Positions 16,440-25,419 of a DNA stretch of 64,000 bases are shown one piece after another. The position numbers and the translations under genes were made by a program. Positions within the stretch are counted from its first letter, which is position 1; every line of letters begins with the position of its first letter. Under the pieces are notes generated by a model that was not told where the DNA came from, made no database searches, and saw only the letters and a program-made list of their open reading frames with translations. This stretch comes from Microbacterium dextranolyticum. GTDB taxonomy: Bacteria > Actinomycetota > Actinomycetes > Actinomycetales > Microbacteriaceae. The stretch is taken from the NCBI RefSeq assembly GCF_016907295.1, contig NZ_JAFBBR010000001.1, positions 62,001 to 126,000 of the forward strand, given 5' to 3'.

Positions 16440-17216
16440 TCACGGATGAGGCCTCGCGTCCGCGATCATCACCGAGATGCCCGCCTCCCGGAAGCTCTCG
16501 ACCTCGTCGGCCGGAGCCGAAGAGTCTGTGACGAGCACGTCGATCCGGTCTGGAGGAATCGTCTGGATCGGCGAGTCGATCCCGACCTTCGTGTGATCTG
16601 CCAGGACGACGACCCGACGCGATCGCTCGGTCGTACGGCGATCGATGCTAGCGACGTGCGCATTCGGCGTGCTCAGCCCGTTCCGGGCGCTGATCCCGTT
16701 GCCGGACATGAATACCTTGTCGAAGCGGAACCGCGAGACATGGCTCTCGGCGTCGCCGCCGACGACCCCTCGAATCGAGCCGCGCAGCACTCCGCCCAGC
16801 AGGACGACCTCGACATCTCGCGCGTCGCAGAGCGCGTCGGCCACCAGAACGGAGTTGGTGACGATCATGAGACGTCGCCGAACGAGGCGTTGAGCCAGCG
16901 CCTGAGTCGTGGTCCCGGCGAGCAGCATCACCACCTCGCCATCCTCGAGGAGCGTGGCGGCGAGACCGGCGATCGCCTGCTTCTCGTCGCTGGCCACCTG
17001 CGACTTGTCCCGGAACGTCGGCTCATCCATCCCCAGCCGCGTCACCGACGCTCCGCCGCGGTGGCGCACGATCAATCCGCTCGACTCGAGGGCGCGCAGG
17101 TCGCGACGGACGGTGACCTCCGACGCACGGACGGTGCGCGAAAGGTCGACGAGCGACACCGTTCCATGCACCACCAGAATGGACATGATGATCTGTCGAC
17201 GCTCTTCTGTGAGCAT
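16440..17216 (-). CDS. DeoR family transcriptional regulator
   Basis: A 258-residue regulator. Residues 1-57 are the DeoR helix-turn-helix (MLTEERRQIIMSILVVHGTV, then ASEVTVRRDLRALESSGLI), followed by a DeoRC sugar-phosphate sensor domain (GTTTQALAQRL, VTNSVLVADAL, VLLGGVLR, DKVFMSGNGISARNGL). The ATG at 17216 has an AAGGAG ribosome site, so upstream in-frame codons are ignored. It lies downstream of the GH97 gene on the same strand and may be co-expressed with it at low level past the hairpin at 17284-17318. Members usually repress sugar-catabolic operons; none is adjacent. Confidence 0.88.
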   Translation of the reverse strand: MLTEERRQIIMSILVVHGTVSLVDLSRTVRASEVTVRRDLRALESSGLIVRHRGGASVTRLGMDEPTFRDKSQVASDEKQAIAGLAATLLEDGEVVMLLAGTTTQALAQRLVRRRLMIVTNSVLVADALCDARDVEVVLLGGVLRGSIRGVVGGDAESHVSRFRFDKVFMSGNGISARNGLSTPNAHVASIDRRTTERSRRVVVLADHTKVGIDSPIQTIPPDRIDVLVTDSSAPADEVESFREAGISVMIADARPHP

Positions 17217-17283
17217 GTCGGACTCCTTCGGTCGCGCTCGTTCGCTGTGCAGGCGCCATCGCCCCCACCGCATCCCGTCGCCA

Positions 17284-17318
17284 CGGGGCCGGGAAGCAGA
17301 GCATGCTCCCCGGCCCCG
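17284..17318 (-). terminator. Terminator hairpin after the GH97 gene
   Basis: A 10-bp GC stem (17284-17293, CGGGGCCGGG, with 17309-17318) 18 bases past the GH97 stop on the minus strand. There is no T-run. Confidence 0.65.
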
Positions 17319-17335
17319 ACGTCCGCGACGGCGGA

Positions 17336-20300
17336 TCAGGACTCGGTCGCCCTCCTCCGCCGGGAGTGAAGCATCGCACCCGCCGCGACCAGCAGCATTG
17401 CCGCAACGATACCGCCGACGAACAACTCGCCTCCGGTCGCGGGGAGGCGCCCGGATGCCGATGCCGTCCCCGCAGAGGAGCCCGCATCCGTTCCCGTTCC
17501 ACCCCCGGTTCCCGTTCCACCCCCGGTTCCCGTTCCCGCTCCCGGGTCCGGCTCCGCGCCCGTCACGGTGAGGGCGGCGCGCACCTCCAGACCGCCTGCC
17601 GTGCGAGCGACGACCTCATGGCCGCCGGTCTCGGTGTCGGCGGGGATCACGATCTGGGCCTCGAACACTCCGCTCTCGTCCGCTGTCGCCGATCCCACGG
17701 CGACAGGCTCGGAATGAAGCTCGAGCGCGATCTCGCTCCCCGGCTCGAACCCGGTACCGCGAACGGTGAGCGCGGCTCCGCGTACGACCGACGTCGCACC
17801 CAGAGTCAGCGCCGGCGTCGCCGGCACGGCGTCGTCGCACTCGACCTGGGCCTCAGCCCAGTCCGCGTGGTCGTAGTCCTTGCCGTTGGTGGACTCCGAG
17901 GCGCGCAGGGTGAGTTTCTTCACACCGGTGACATCCACCTCGAACGGGACCGCTCCACTCGCGTTCGTCACGACTTCGGTGCTCCGCAGCACGGCGCCGT
18001 CGCCGATCAACTCGAACACGACCGATCCGACGCCGATCTCACCGGGAGTGTCCAGCACCTCATCGTCGATTCCGACTGTGGCCGTGAACGACGTGCATGT
18101 CCCGCCCAGCCACGTCGTCACCTCACCCGGCGCATGCATTCCGATGCCCTTGGCGTAGGTGGTGCCGGCAATGCTCAGCGGTCTCCCGTCACCCCGCGCC
18201 GCCTGTCCATTGGACATGTCGCGCTCGACCGGACCGTATCCGTTCGATTCGGATATCCACGGGAGGTCGGAGATGTACTTCTTCCCCTCCAGAGGAGGCG
18301 GAGCGATCCACACCGTCGACTGGTTCGATGCCGACCTGTGCTCGCCCTGCGCCGTGTACGAGACGACGACCGGGATCTCGCGAACCTCGCTCGCAGCGTC
18401 AGCGGGGACCTTCACCGTCCACGATCCCGCCAGCGGGGTCTGCGCAGAGAGCGTCGCAGCCGAGGCGGGCGCTCCGACCACCGTCCACCCGGAGGGCAGG
18501 ACCGGCGCCATCGATACGTCCGCGGCATCCGCGGCGACCGTGAAGGATGCCGCGAGACGAAGCGACCCTCCCGCGGCGACGTCCATCTGCACGGGGTCGA
18601 CGCTGAGATCCACAGCGGCCCAGGGTGTCGCGGGCTGGAGACACGACTCACGTCCCTCGACGGCTGCGCACACCACCGCCGCGAACCCTCCGTTTCGGGC
18701 GGTGGGGATCTGCAGCGTCTCGCTCGTCGTGTGGCGCTCCGTGCGGAGCACCGTGGCCGAGCCGTCGGCGCCGTCGTCCGTGAGCAGGTCGACGATCACG
18801 TCACCCGAGCCGAGCCCTGACAACGGCAGCGGAAGCGCCTCACCGGTCCCCGCACGCATCCCCCCGACGTACCAGCGCTCGTCGTGCTGCCGCGCGAGCA
18901 CGATGCTCGAGGCGGGATCGCCCGACAGCAGCCGCGTCTGCGTCCACTGGGCAGGCAGGTTCTGCAGGAAGCGTTCCGCGTTCGGCTCGGCCGCGTAGCT
19001 CTCCGGCTTGTCCGACGCGTGCTGCCACCCGGATTCGTAGACGATCCCCATCGCGACTTCCTGCGCCTTCGACGAGTTGTCGGTTCCGCGCGAGAACGTG
19101 ATCGGGGTCCAGTCCATCGACCCCACGACATTGCGCGTGAAGGGCACCGTCAGGCTGCGGGACGGCACGACGCCGTTCTCCGCGCCGCGGACCGCTTCAT
19201 AGCTCATGACGTTCGGCCAGGTCCTCTGCAGGCCGGTGGGCAGGGATGCCCCGTGGAAGTTGATCATCAGGTGGTGCTGGGCCGTGTCAGCCGCCACCGC
19301 GTCGTACCACTGGTGGATCTCCTGGCTGTCGGAGTCCATGAAGTCGACCTTGAGCCCCTTGACACCCCACGACGCCAGCTTCGGCAGCCACTCGTCGCGC
19401 TGTTGCTGCGTGCGCAGGTCGCGACTGTGGAACCACACGATCACGTCGACCCCCTTGTTGGCCGCGTACCGAACGGTCCGGGGCACCCAGCTGGCGTCCC
19501 AGCCCTCGTCCAGCAGCACGTACTTCCACCCCATGCGTGCGGACAGGTCGACGAAGTCGCGCTGACGCGCTTCATCGCGCGGCGAGCCCCAATCGGTCAG
19601 CCAGCTCCAGCTCGACACCCCCGGCGTGATCCACGAGGTGTCGGCGACCTGGCTCGGCGTGGCGAGGTCGTCCACGAGGGTCGAACCGACCACGGTGTCC
19701 AACGATCCGACGATGGCCACTCGCCACGGCGTCACCAGATCCCCCGTGGAGGCGACCGGTCGGTCCTCGAACAGCTCGATTCCGTAGCTGAGGGAGCCCG
19801 CCGAATGGGTGAGATGCGTCGCGGAATAGTTGCCGTGCACGTTCGACTCGGTCAGGAGCACGAATGCATCACCCTGCTCGAAGAGAGCGGGGTAGGCGGT
19901 GACTCCGGGCGCGGATGCCGCCGTGGTCGTCGTCCACTCGGCTTCATAGTTCGGCGCGTACGAGTTCTGCATCCACGCGCGCCCGTCCTCGGGTAGCGTC
20001 CACGCACCGCTCTCGCGGTCGACCCGATGCTCTCCGCCGCCAGCGATGCCGTAGCGGTAGGCGACACCGTCCTCGCCGGCTCGAACGACGAGATCGATCG
20101 TGCCTCCCGACGCGTTCGCGAAGGTGAAGGTGCTCTCGACGTGGCGGTAGGAGCGTTCAGTCGCCTTTCCCGTCACCATGCTGTAGCTTTCCGCGACGGT
20201 ACGGTCCGACCGCGCGACGAACGTCAAACCGGACGTGAAGTCGCCATCGCTCCCGCGGAGCCCGAGGTTGGTCGAGGCGGCGACGACGCGATCGTGCGCG

Positions 20301-20998
20301 CGGACCTCCAGAGCGACTCGCCCCTCGCTGTCGAGCCGCACGGCGGCGTCCGCCGCCGTGATCGACGGTCCGGGGACCTCCCACCGGGAGACCTCGGTGG
20401 GCACACCCGGCTGCGTGCTCGCGCACGAGAGTTTCGCCATCGCCCAGTCGGCGTGGGCACCGTTCTTGCCCTTCGGGCCCTCGACGACGACCAGCTGCAA
20501 CTCGGAAACCCCGGCCAGGTCCGCGGTCAGCGGCTTTGCCGCCTCGAGTCCTTTTACCGAACCGGAGTCGGCCAGCAGCGCACCATCTCCGTAGACACGG
20601 AACGTCACCTCTCCCTCGCCCGACGCCACTTCGTCGTCGAGGCCGACGAGAGCACTGAACGTCGTGCAGTTGCGCGAGAGATCGACGGACAGACTCGACG
20701 GAGCGTGTGAACCGATCCCCTTCGCGTACGCCGTCCCGCCTACGACTATGGAGCGGCCATCGGTAGCACCATCCTCTCCGTTCGAACGATCGCGCTCGAT
20801 CGGTCCATAGCCGTTCGACTCGTTCGTCCAGGGGAGGTCCGACACGAACACCTCTCCGGTCGGAGCTGCGGCGCTCGCGGTCTCCGTCGCCACAGCGGAC
20901 AAGAGACCTCCCGCCAGCACGCTGGTGAGGATGACCGCCGCCGTCTTCCTCGTGTGTCGTGTGGCACGTCGGGCGTTCCGTCTGACATGACTGGGCAC
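17336..20998 (-). CDS. LPXTG-anchored GH97-type alpha-galactosidase/glucosidase with two NPCBM domains
   Basis: A 1220-residue secreted, wall-anchored hydrolase. A basic N-terminus and signal peptide end near residue 45 (ETASAAAP). The order is NPCBM domain (about 50-160), GH97 N-terminal beta domain and catalytic barrel (about 180-810), a NEW3-like beta domain (about 820-930), a second NPCBM (about 940-1060), an Ig-like domain, a Gly/Thr-rich linker, and LPATG (1185-1189) with a hydrophobic span and RRRR tail. In the barrel, GLKVDFMD (Asp552) and YEAVRG (Glu601) match the nucleophile and acid/base of retaining GH97 alpha-galactosidases, so alpha-galactoside cleavage is more likely than glucoside; this is inferred. 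GTG 20998 has an AAGGAG site 7 nt upstream. Confidence 0.88.
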   Translation of the reverse strand: MPSHVRRNARRATRHTRKTAAVILTSVLAGGLLSAVATETASAAAPTGEVFVSDLPWTNESNGYGPIERDRSNGEDGATDGRSIVVGGTAYAKGIGSHAPSSLSVDLSRNCTTFSALVGLDDEVASGEGEVTFRVYGDGALLADSGSVKGLEAAKPLTADLAGVSELQLVVVEGPKGKNGAHADWAMAKLSCASTQPGVPTEVSRWEVPGPSITAADAAVRLDSEGRVALEVRAHDRVVAASTNLGLRGSDGDFTSGLTFVARSDRTVAESYSMVTGKATERSYRHVESTFTFANASGGTIDLVVRAGEDGVAYRYGIAGGGEHRVDRESGAWTLPEDGRAWMQNSYAPNYEAEWTTTTAASAPGVTAYPALFEQGDAFVLLTESNVHGNYSATHLTHSAGSLSYGIELFEDRPVASTGDLVTPWRVAIVGSLDTVVGSTLVDDLATPSQVADTSWITPGVSSWSWLTDWGSPRDEARQRDFVDLSARMGWKYVLLDEGWDASWVPRTVRYAANKGVDVIVWFHSRDLRTQQQRDEWLPKLASWGVKGLKVDFMDSDSQEIHQWYDAVAADTAQHHLMINFHGASLPTGLQRTWPNVMSYEAVRGAENGVVPSRSLTVPFTRNVVGSMDWTPITFSRGTDNSSKAQEVAMGIVYESGWQHASDKPESYAAEPNAERFLQNLPAQWTQTRLLSGDPASSIVLARQHDERWYVGGMRAGTGEALPLPLSGLGSGDVIVDLLTDDGADGSATVLRTERHTTSETLQIPTARNGGFAAVVCAAVEGRESCLQPATPWAAVDLSVDPVQMDVAAGGSLRLAASFTVAADAADVSMAPVLPSGWTVVGAPASAATLSAQTPLAGSWTVKVPADAASEVREIPVVVSYTAQGEHRSASNQSTVWIAPPPLEGKKYISDLPWISESNGYGPVERDMSNGQAARGDGRPLSIAGTTYAKGIGMHAPGEVTTWLGGTCTSFTATVGIDDEVLDTPGEIGVGSVVFELIGDGAVLRSTEVVTNASGAVPFEVDVTGVKKLTLRASESTNGKDYDHADWAEAQVECDDAVPATPALTLGATSVVRGAALTVRGTGFEPGSEIALELHSEPVAVGSATADESGVFEAQIVIPADTETGGHEVVARTAGGLEVRAALTVTGAEPDPGAGTGTGGGTGTGGGTGTDAGSSAGTASASGRLPATGGELFVGGIVAAMLLVAAGAMLHSRRRRATES
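17491..17526. repeat. Tandem 18-bp repeat coding for the wall linker
   Basis: Two perfect 18-bp units (17491-17508, 17509-17526) plus a partial third encode GTGTGG repeats in the linker before the LPXTG signal of the GH97 protein. Such repeats can change copy number by slippage, altering linker length. Confidence 0.8.
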
Positions 20999-21211
20999 TG
21001 AATCTCCTTTGATCGTCCGTCCCGGGGTGGACACAGCTTATGGATCCCCTGGGCGCCGACCTCAGGAACGGTCGATACTGATCACGCTGCGCTGGAGTGC
21101 AGTCCGAATCGATCAGCCCTCCATCGAGCCGCCGCTCAGAGGGCGCCGTGGGGCGTTCGGATCAGCGTGCGTCGAGCAATGGTCCTGCCCTGCTCACCAC
21201 GGGTACGCAAA
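20999..21211. other. Promoter gap of the GH97 gene
   Basis: About 210 bases upstream of the GH97 gene hold its AAGGAG ribosome site (around 21005-21010) but no gene that I can support. I could not fix a -35/-10 pair. CGAATCGAT at 21105-21113 resembles half of the palindrome next to the LacI gene, without symmetry. Confidence 0.4.
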
Positions 21212-21247
21212 AACGGCTGAACCCCCGAAACCGGGGGTTCAGCCGTT
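21212..21247 (-). terminator. Intrinsic terminator of tRNA-Leu
   Basis: A perfect 15-bp stem (AACGGCTGAACCCCC at 21212-21226 with 21233-21247) and 6-nt loop, followed on the minus strand by TTTTT. This is one of only two classic T-run terminators I found here; both follow tRNA genes. Confidence 0.92.
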
Positions 21248-21272
21248 CACGATGTTGTGAGACATCGCACTG

Positions 21273-21356
21273 TGCGCGAGGGGGGACTTGAACCCCCACG
21301 CCCTTGCGGGCACTGGCACCTGAAGCCAGCGCGTCTACCTATTCCGCCACTCGCGC
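21273..21356 (-). tRNA. tRNA-Leu (anticodon CAG)
   Basis: An 84-nt cloverleaf with 7-bp acceptor stem GCGCGAG/CTCGCGC, D-arm with GGTAGAC, anticodon loop TTCAGGT, a long class II variable arm (TGCCCGCAAGGGCG) and T-arm GGGGGTTCAAGTCCCCC. CCA is not encoded. It reads CUG, the main Leu codon in this G+C range. Confidence 0.96.
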
Positions 21357-21517
21357 GAACCGTGGCATCCGAAGATCCCGCGTGTCCAACTTCCCGAGGA
21401 TATCACGCGCAGAGCACTGTTCGCGGCGCAGAGCGACGCCCGTGCACCGCGGGCATGCCGCTCGCGCTCAGGCAGTGCAACTAGCATGTACGCACCGGTC
21501 CAAGCCTGAGGAGCCCC

Positions 21518-22249
21518 GTGGGACTACTTGACAGCTTCGAGAAAGGACTCGAACGCGCTGTGAACAGCGCGTTCGCCAAGTCCTTCCGCAGCGGCATCCA
21601 ACCGGTCGAGATCGCGGCGGCACTGCGCACGGAACTCGACGCGAAAGCGGCCGTCGTCAGCCGCGACCGCATTCTCGCCCCGAACGCCTTCGAGGTGCAC
21701 ATGTCGCCCGCCGACGCCGAGCGGATGAATTCGCTCGGGTCGGCCCTCGACAACGAGCTGCACGGCCTCGTCGAGACGCACGCCAAGACACAGGGCTTCG
21801 CGTTCGCCGGCCCCGTGACGATCGTGCTCGCCGCCGACGCGCAGATGCCGACCGGAACCCTCCGCGTCGACTCGCAGACAGCCGCCGGCACGGTGTCGTG
21901 GCGGGGCGTCGTCGACATCGACGGTGCGCGCCACCCGCTCGTGAAGGGGCGAACGGTGATCGGCCGCGGCACCGACGCCGACATCACCCTCGCGGATGCC
22001 GGGACGAGTCGCCGCCACGTCGAGATCCTGTGGAACGGCGAGCGCGCCATGGTGCGCGATCTCGGATCGACCAACGGCACCCTCGTCGACGGCCAGAAGG
22101 TCGCGGAGGCTCCGTTGCCGCCCGACTCGGTCATCACGATCGGGCGCACCGACATCACCTTCCGCGTCATCGCCCAGTCGACGCCGCCCCGGCCGACGAC
22201 CTCCGCCGCGGACGCGACACGGGCGTTCGGGTTCGGTGACCGCCTGTGA
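21518..22249 (+). CDS. fhaA: FhaA-type protein: DUF3662 plus FHA domain
   Basis: A 243-residue cytosolic adaptor. Residues 1-115 are the FhaA N-terminal domain (DUF3662; MGLLDSFEKGLERAVNSAFA). Residues 145-225 are an FHA phosphothreonine-binding domain (IGRGTDADITL, SRRHVEI, DLGSTNGTLVDG). Mycobacterial FhaA is much longer because of a disordered linker that is missing here. In that system FhaA recognises phosphorylated MviN/MurJ and kinases to tune peptidoglycan synthesis; a murJ lies at 62286-63896. The GTG start at 21518 follows a GAGGAG site, and a TAGCAT hexamer lies at 21482-21487. First gene of a tightly packed seven-gene cluster. Confidence 0.93.
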   Translation: MGLLDSFEKGLERAVNSAFAKSFRSGIQPVEIAAALRTELDAKAAVVSRDRILAPNAFEVHMSPADAERMNSLGSALDNELHGLVETHAKTQGFAFAGPVTIVLAADAQMPTGTLRVDSQTAAGTVSWRGVVDIDGARHPLVKGRTVIGRGTDADITLADAGTSRRHVEILWNGERAMVRDLGSTNGTLVDGQKVAEAPLPPDSVITIGRTDITFRVIAQSTPPRPTTSAADATRAFGFGDRL

Positions 22250-22791
22250 GCGCGCTGACTCTTCTGCTGCTGCAGATCGGGCTTCTGCTCCTGCTCTGGT
22301 TCTTCGTCTTCGCGCTGGTGTACTCGCTGCGTGCCGATCTGTTCGGGGTGAAGGTGCGAAAGCTCGCCGACCCCGCGCCGGTCGCAGCCGCAGCGGTGGT
22401 GCCGTCCGCGTCCGCCGAGACCGCACCCGTCGCACCCGCGCGCGCCCCGACGCCGCGGGCGGCACCCGCACCGAGCGGCCCGGCCCCGGCGACCCGCGAC
22501 GCCGTGTCGCGCATCGTCATCACGAGCGGACCGAAAGCCGGCCTCGAACTGCCGTTGACCGGCGAGCCGCTCACGATCGGCCGCTCCAGCGAGTCGGGCC
22601 TCGTCATCCGCGACGACTACACCTCGAGCCACCACGCGCGCCTGCTGCTGTGGGGCGATCAGTGGATGCTGCAGGATCTCGATTCGACCAACGGCACGTG
22701 GCATGACGGCGCCCGCGTCGCGACCCCCGTGGCCGTGCGCGTCGGCGCCCCGATCAAGGTCGGCGCGACGACGTTCGAGCTGCGGAAGTAG
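22246..22791 (+). CDS. fhaB: FhaB-type FHA domain protein
   Basis: A 181-residue protein with an N-terminal transmembrane helix (residues 3-26, LTLLLLQIGLLLLLWFFVFA), an Ala/Pro-rich linker and a C-terminal FHA domain (IGRSSESGLVI, SSHHARL, DLDSTNGTWHDG). It matches FhaB/FipA, which links FtsZ/FtsQ and kinase signalling in mycobacteria. The GTG start overlaps the fhaA stop by four bases, and pstP follows after 10 bases. Confidence 0.93.
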   Translation: MSALTLLLLQIGLLLLLWFFVFALVYSLRADLFGVKVRKLADPAPVAAAAVVPSASAETAPVAPARAPTPRAAPAPSGPAPATRDAVSRIVITSGPKAGLELPLTGEPLTIGRSSESGLVIRDDYTSSHHARLLLWGDQWMLQDLDSTNGTWHDGARVATPVAVRVGAPIKVGATTFELRK

Positions 22792-22801
22792 TCCCACCGA
22801 C

Positions 22802-24040
22802 ATGGTCTTCGAGGGGTCGAGCGCCGCCATCTCCCACACGGGGAAGGTGCGCTCCAACAATCAGGATTCGGGCTATGCGGGCTCGAACCTGTTCGTCGTC
22901 GCCGACGGCATGGGCGGCCATGCCGGTGGCGACGTCGCCTCGAGCATCGCCGTGCATCGGCTGAAGAACCTGGATCACCCGTTCGCGACGCCCACCGAAG
23001 CCGAAGAGGCCCTGCAGGAGGCGATCTCCTCCACTGCCGCAGTGCTCATCGACACGGTCGCCGAGCGCCCCGAACTGGCCGGCATGGGCACCACCGTCAG
23101 CGCGCTCGACATGGTCGACGACTACGCGGTGATCGCGCACATCGGCGACTCGCGCATCTATCTCTATCGTGACGACGCACTGACGCAGATCACGACCGAC
23201 CACACGTTCGTGCAGCGCCTGGTCGACTCGGGCCGGATCACGCCGGAAGAGGCGCGCTACCACCCGCGGCGGTCCGTGCTCATGCGCGTTCTGGGTGACA
23301 TGGACCCCGACCCCGAGGTCGACACCTTCATCATGCCGACCCAGCCCGGCGACCGGTGGATGATCTGCTCCGACGGCCTGTCCGGCGTCGTCGACGACGC
23401 GCACACCGCGAAGGCCCTGGGCCAGGGCCTGCCACCCGGGCGCACCGCCGACCTGCTGCTCAAGCAGGCGCTCGACGGGGGAGCCCCCGACAACGTCACG
23501 GTGGTCATCGTCGACGTCGGCGGCAGTCATCCGCTCTTCAGCGGCACCGCCACGATCGTCGGCTCGGCGTCGAACCCGCGTGGCGTCGAGGTGCCGGCGG
23601 CCCGCCCCGGCCGCACGAGCTGGCTACACCCCGCGCGTCAGGCCGCGAACGAGCCCACGCACTTCGAGCCCGCACCGGAGTTCCTCGAGGAGCTCATCGA
23701 GGAGGACCGCCGCCGCTCCCGCCGCCGACGCGTGTGGTGGATCGTCGGTCTCGCCGTCATCCTCGCGAGCCTCGCCGCCGCCGCGCTCGGCGCGTACAGC
23801 TGGACGCAGTCTCGCTACTTCGTCGGGTCGGACGCCGACTCGGTCGTGATCTTCCGCGGCATCCAGCAGGATCTCGGGCCGATCACGCTGTCGTCGCCGT
23901 ACGAAGACACCGGCATCCTGCTCGCTGACCTGCCCTTCTACCAGCGCCTCGCGGTCCAGCAGACCATCTCGGCGCGTTCGCTCTCCGACGCCCAGGCCAT
24001 CGTCGAGACGATGCGCAAGACGCGGGAGGTGACCCCGTGA
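22802..24040 (+). CDS. pstP: PP2C-family Ser/Thr protein phosphatase
   Basis: A 412-residue membrane phosphatase that reverses PknA/PknB phosphorylation. The PP2C domain (residues 1-235) shows the metal-binding motifs NNQDS, VVADGMGGHAGGD, HIGDSRIYLYR and SDGLSGVVDD with the GAPDNVTVVIVD end. A basic stretch ([14 protein letters not shown]) precedes one transmembrane helix near residue 320 and a short outside domain of about 75 residues. The layout equals mycobacterial PstP/Ppp. It overlaps rodA by four bases. Confidence 0.95.
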   Translation: MVFEGSSAAISHTGKVRSNNQDSGYAGSNLFVVADGMGGHAGGDVASSIAVHRLKNLDHPFATPTEAEEALQEAISSTAAVLIDTVAERPELAGMGTTVSALDMVDDYAVIAHIGDSRIYLYRDDALTQITTDHTFVQRLVDSGRITPEEARYHPRRSVLMRVLGDMDPDPEVDTFIMPTQPGDRWMICSDGLSGVVDDAHTAKALGQGLPPGRTADLLLKQALDGGAPDNVTVVIVDVGGSHPLFSGTATIVGSASNPRGVEVPAARPGRTSWLHPARQAANEPTHFEPAPEFLEELIEEDRRRSRRRRVWWIVGLAVILASLAAAALGAYSWTQSRYFVGSDADSVVIFRGIQQDLGPITLSSPYEDTGILLADLPFYQRLAVQQTISARSLSDAQAIVETMRKTREVTP

Positions 24041-25419
24041 CCGCCCCCGTGAGCACCGACACCACCGTCGTCAAGGCACTGCGAAAGCTCCGGATGCCCC
24101 AGACTCAGCGCAACCGCGAACTGGGCCTGCTGGTGTTCGCGTTCCTCATCAACGGCGCCTCGGTCGCGCTCGTGCAGCTCGGTGCGCTCGGACGCATCGA
24201 CTGGACGTTCCTCTACTACTGCGGCGCGCTGACCGTTCTCGTACTCGGCCTGCACATCGTGCTGCGCTACCGCGCCTCGCAGGCCGACCCCTTCGTCGTT
24301 CCGATCGCGACCGTGCTGTCCGGGCTCGGCGTCGCCATGATCTACCGCATCGACATCGAGGATGGCGACGAGGGGTGGGCGGCCCTGTCCACGCGCCAGC
24401 TCGTCTGGCTCGTCATCGCCCTCGCCGCCGCGGTCGCGATCGTGCTCGCACTGAAGAACTACCGTGTGCTGCTGCGATACACCTACGTGTTCGGCTTCGT
24501 CGGCATCGCGCTGCTGCTCCTGCCGTTCGTTCCCGGACTCGGCACCGACGCGAACGCCGACGTCTGGATCTCGATCGGCGGCATCTTCTCCTTCCAGCCG
24601 GGCGAGCTCGCCAAGATCGCGCTCGCGATCTTCTTCGCGGGCTATCTCGTGCGCACGCGTGAAGCGCTGAGTTCCGTCGGCACCCGCTTCCTGTGGATGA
24701 CGTGGCCCCGGCCCCGCGAGCTCGGGCCGCTGCTGCTGGTCTGGCTCGCCTCCCTCGCGATCATCGTGCTGCAGCGGGACCTCGGCACGGGGTTGCTCAT
24801 CTTCGGCATGTTCATCGCGATGCTCTACGTCGCGACCGGAAAGACCAGCTGGGTGGTCATCGGCGTCGGGCTCGCGGTGGCGGGTGCCGTCATCGCCGCA
24901 CAGACGCTCACCTACGTCGGCTGGCGCTTCCAGAACTGGCTGAACGCCTTCGACCCCGACGTGATCGACCGCACCGGCGGCAGCTATCAGCTCGTCAGCG
25001 GCATCTTCGGGCTCGCGCACGGCGGTCTCATCGGCACGGGTCTCGGTCGCGGGCGGCCGGGGCTGACGCCGCTCGCACAGAGCGACTACATCTTCCCGAG
25101 CCTCGGCGAAGAGCTGGGCCTCGTGGGCGTTTTCGCGATCCTCTGCCTGTACATGGTGTTCGCCAGCCGTGGCATCCGCATCGGCATCACCGGCCAGGAC
25201 GACTTCGGCAAGCTGCTCGCCACGGGACTGTCGTTCACGATCGCCCTGCAGGTGTTCATCATGGTCGGCGGCGTCACCCGGCTGATCCCGCTGACCGGCC
25301 TCACGACGCCGTTCCTGGCCGCCGGCGGGTCGTCCCTCGTGGCGAACTGGATCATCGTCGCACTGCTGCTGCGCATCTCGGATGCCGTGCGATCGAGGCC
25401 CCGGGTGGTGATCGGATGA
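24037..25419 (+). CDS. rodA: RodA/FtsW-type peptidoglycan glycosyltransferase
   Basis: A 460-residue SEDS-family polymerase with about 10-12 transmembrane helices. It joins lipid II units into glycan strands together with the class B PBP encoded next. The family-specific features are the loop with [20 protein letters not shown], the [17 protein letters not shown] signature and [20 protein letters not shown] near the C-terminus. Position between pstP and pbpA makes RodA more likely than FtsW, which usually sits in the dcw cluster. Start GTG 24037 overlaps pstP, and the end overlaps pbpA. Confidence 0.95.
   Translation: MTAPVSTDTTVVKALRKLRMPQTQRNRELGLLVFAFLINGASVALVQLGALGRIDWTFLYYCGALTVLVLGLHIVLRYRASQADPFVVPIATVLSGLGVAMIYRIDIEDGDEGWAALSTRQLVWLVIALAAAVAIVLALKNYRVLLRYTYVFGFVGIALLLLPFVPGLGTDANADVWISIGGIFSFQPGELAKIALAIFFAGYLVRTREALSSVGTRFLWMTWPRPRELGPLLLVWLASLAIIVLQRDLGTGLLIFGMFIAMLYVATGKTSWVVIGVGLAVAGAVIAAQTLTYVGWRFQNWLNAFDPDVIDRTGGSYQLVSGIFGLAHGGLIGTGLGRGRPGLTPLAQSDYIFPSLGEELGLVGVFAILCLYMVFASRGIRIGITGQDDFGKLLATGLSFTIALQVFIMVGGVTRLIPLTGLTTPFLAAGGSSLVANWIIVALLLRISDAVRSRPRVVIG

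Noticed and set aside
17491..17526. Short tandem repeats as a CRISPR-like array
   Set aside because: The units are contiguous without spacers and encode a Gly/Thr linker in frame.
21105..21113. CGAATCGAT before the GH97 gene as a second operator of the LacI protein
   Set aside because: Only one half of the palindrome is present and the other arm does not match.
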